Assembly: GCA_044353165.1 (NCBI GenBank)
Contig: JBILCM010000058.1
Location: 1 to 14,451, forward strand
DNA: 14,451 nucleotides
Direction of reading: 5' to 3'
Source: JBILCM01 sp044353165
GTDB taxonomy: Bacteria > Bacillota > Bacilli > Paenibacillales > YIM-B00363
Part shown: positions 14,038 to 14,451 of the stretch, in pieces
How positions within the stretch are numbered: position 1 is the stretch's first letter
Layout: each line of letters starts with the position of its first letter
Program-made: the position numbers and the translations under genes
The notes under the pieces: generated by a model
Databases searched by the model: none
The model's input: only the letters and a program-made list of their open reading frames with translations
What the model was told of the DNA's origin: nothing

Positions 14038-14202
14038 TTAAGAAACCGTACCGCTGATCTTCTCCATCTCCACTTCGACGAGTCGAGTCAGAATATCTTC
14101 ATACCCACCAGGAATACGGTATTTCTTCACGTAATCCTTCACAAACTTGCGGGGGTTTGTCGGCTTGTAAATTCGGGCCAACTCCCGCACACTATCTTTC
14201 AC
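14038..14202 (-). CDS. Small hypothetical protein (54 aa)
   Basis: Reading from GTG 14202 gives MKDSVRELARIYKPTNPRKF, then VKDYVKKYRIPGGYEDILTR, then LVEVEMEKISGTVS. It is a charged, soluble, probably helical protein without membrane segments, and I do not recognise it. GTG is preferred because AAAGGAAG lies seven bases upstream and GTG overlaps the stop of the preceding small frame (GTGA), implying coupling. An ATG at 14253 would add 17 residues of poor-looking sequence without a ribosome site. The hairpin at 13992-14023 follows it. Confidence 0.5.
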   Translation of the reverse strand: MKDSVRELARIYKPTNPRKFVKDYVKKYRIPGGYEDILTRLVEVEMEKISGTVS

Positions 14203-14405
14203 TTCATTACTTCCTTTTGCAGCCACATAGCATGCTCCTCTCCGTGAGAACATTTTCTACAGATGGTCAGGCAGTAATGCTTCATATATCCATAATACAA
14301 TACTCTGACAATTATGTCGCTAAACTTTTCAGAATATTTCAAAAAAATGCACAACGCCGCTCCTCCCGCAGACTTAACGAGAATAACGGCGCATGACACA
14401 CGCAT
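14199..14405 (-). CDS. Small Cys-containing hypothetical protein (68 aa)
   Basis: The C-terminal half reads MKHYCLTICRKCSHGEEH then AMWLQKEVMK, with C-x3-C-x2-C-x-H, a possible zinc or iron-sulphur ligand set. The N-terminal half is more hydrophobic and less convincing. ATG 14405 has AAAGG upstream and starts one base after the stop of the upstream frame; an internal ATG at 14285 would give 28 residues but has no ribosome site. Its TGA overlaps the GTG of the next small gene. I do not recognise the family. It could also be the front part of one gene broken by a frameshift from the 54-residue frame. Confidence 0.35.
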   Translation of the reverse strand: MRVSCAVILVKSAGGAALCIFLKYSEKFSDIIVRVLYYGYMKHYCLTICRKCSHGEEHAMWLQKEVMK

Positions 14406-14406
14406 A

Positions 14407-14451
14407 TTAACCTTTAAGAAGAAGGGCCTCCAAGGCAGGATTACCGCCGGC
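14407..14451 (-). CDS. C-terminal end of an unidentified protein
   Basis: The last 45 bases, read on the minus strand, give AGGNPALEALLLKG and TAA, a plausible protein C-terminus, with the rest beyond the window. The stop is one base before the ATG of the small Cys-containing frame, which suggests an operon. Fourteen residues are too few to name a family. Confidence 0.35.
   Translation of the reverse strand, partial: AGGNPALEALLLKG

Overview
The window looks like chromosomal DNA from a Gram-positive spore-former of the Paenibacillaceae (Paenibacillus/Cohnella type). This is inferred from family content: an LplB/YtcP-type permease pair, a large lipoprotein solute-binding protein, a membrane-anchored AraC-type regulator, strong AAGGAGG-like ribosome binding sites, and a TTGACA/TATAAT-like promoter. 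No rRNA, tRNA, insertion sequence or CRISPR array was seen.

Layout. Positions 1-297 hold the 3' end of a bactofilin-like gene (+). Positions 298-1137 are mostly non-coding: a 20-base hairpin, a short coding-looking stretch, then an unusual array of seven near-identical 19-bp hyphenated palindromes (494-847), and a terminator-like copy of the same hairpin at 1016-1046. A four-gene + strand operon follows (1216-4764): GntR/FCD regulator, FGGY-type sugar kinase, HpcH/HpaI-type aldolase, and a sialidase-fold (BNR/Asp-box) protein. A long hairpin at 4784-4824 separates it from a convergent minus-strand block. Read 5'->3' from 13639 down to 4847, that block holds two ABC permeases, a solute-binding lipoprotein with a long Ala-rich linker, a second sialidase-fold protein, a membrane AraC-type sensor-regulator, and a third sialidase-fold protein that is a clear paralogue of the second. 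Positions 13640-14037 are an AT-rich leader with a candidate CcpA (cre) site and a further hairpin copy. At the right edge (14038-14451) is what looks like the end of another minus-strand operon of small coupled genes that I do not recognise.

The cluster reads as a carbohydrate uptake and catabolic locus. The lipoprotein and permeases import an oligosaccharide or glycoside. Three sialidase-fold proteins without signal peptides probably act on it inside the cell. The kinase and pyruvate-type aldolase would then channel the product to central metabolism. Control is probably by the GntR regulator (paired operators over its own promoter), the AraC-type sensor, and possibly CcpA. The substrate cannot be read from the sequence; a 2-keto-3-deoxy sugar acid is a reasonable hypothesis because that is where sialidase-fold hydrolases and pyruvate aldolases meet.

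The most unusual item is the palindrome array at 494-847. Its spacings are 63, 41, 63, 64, 41 and 63 bp, all close to multiples of 21 bp (two helical turns), and it is built as a duplicated superunit of about 168 bp.
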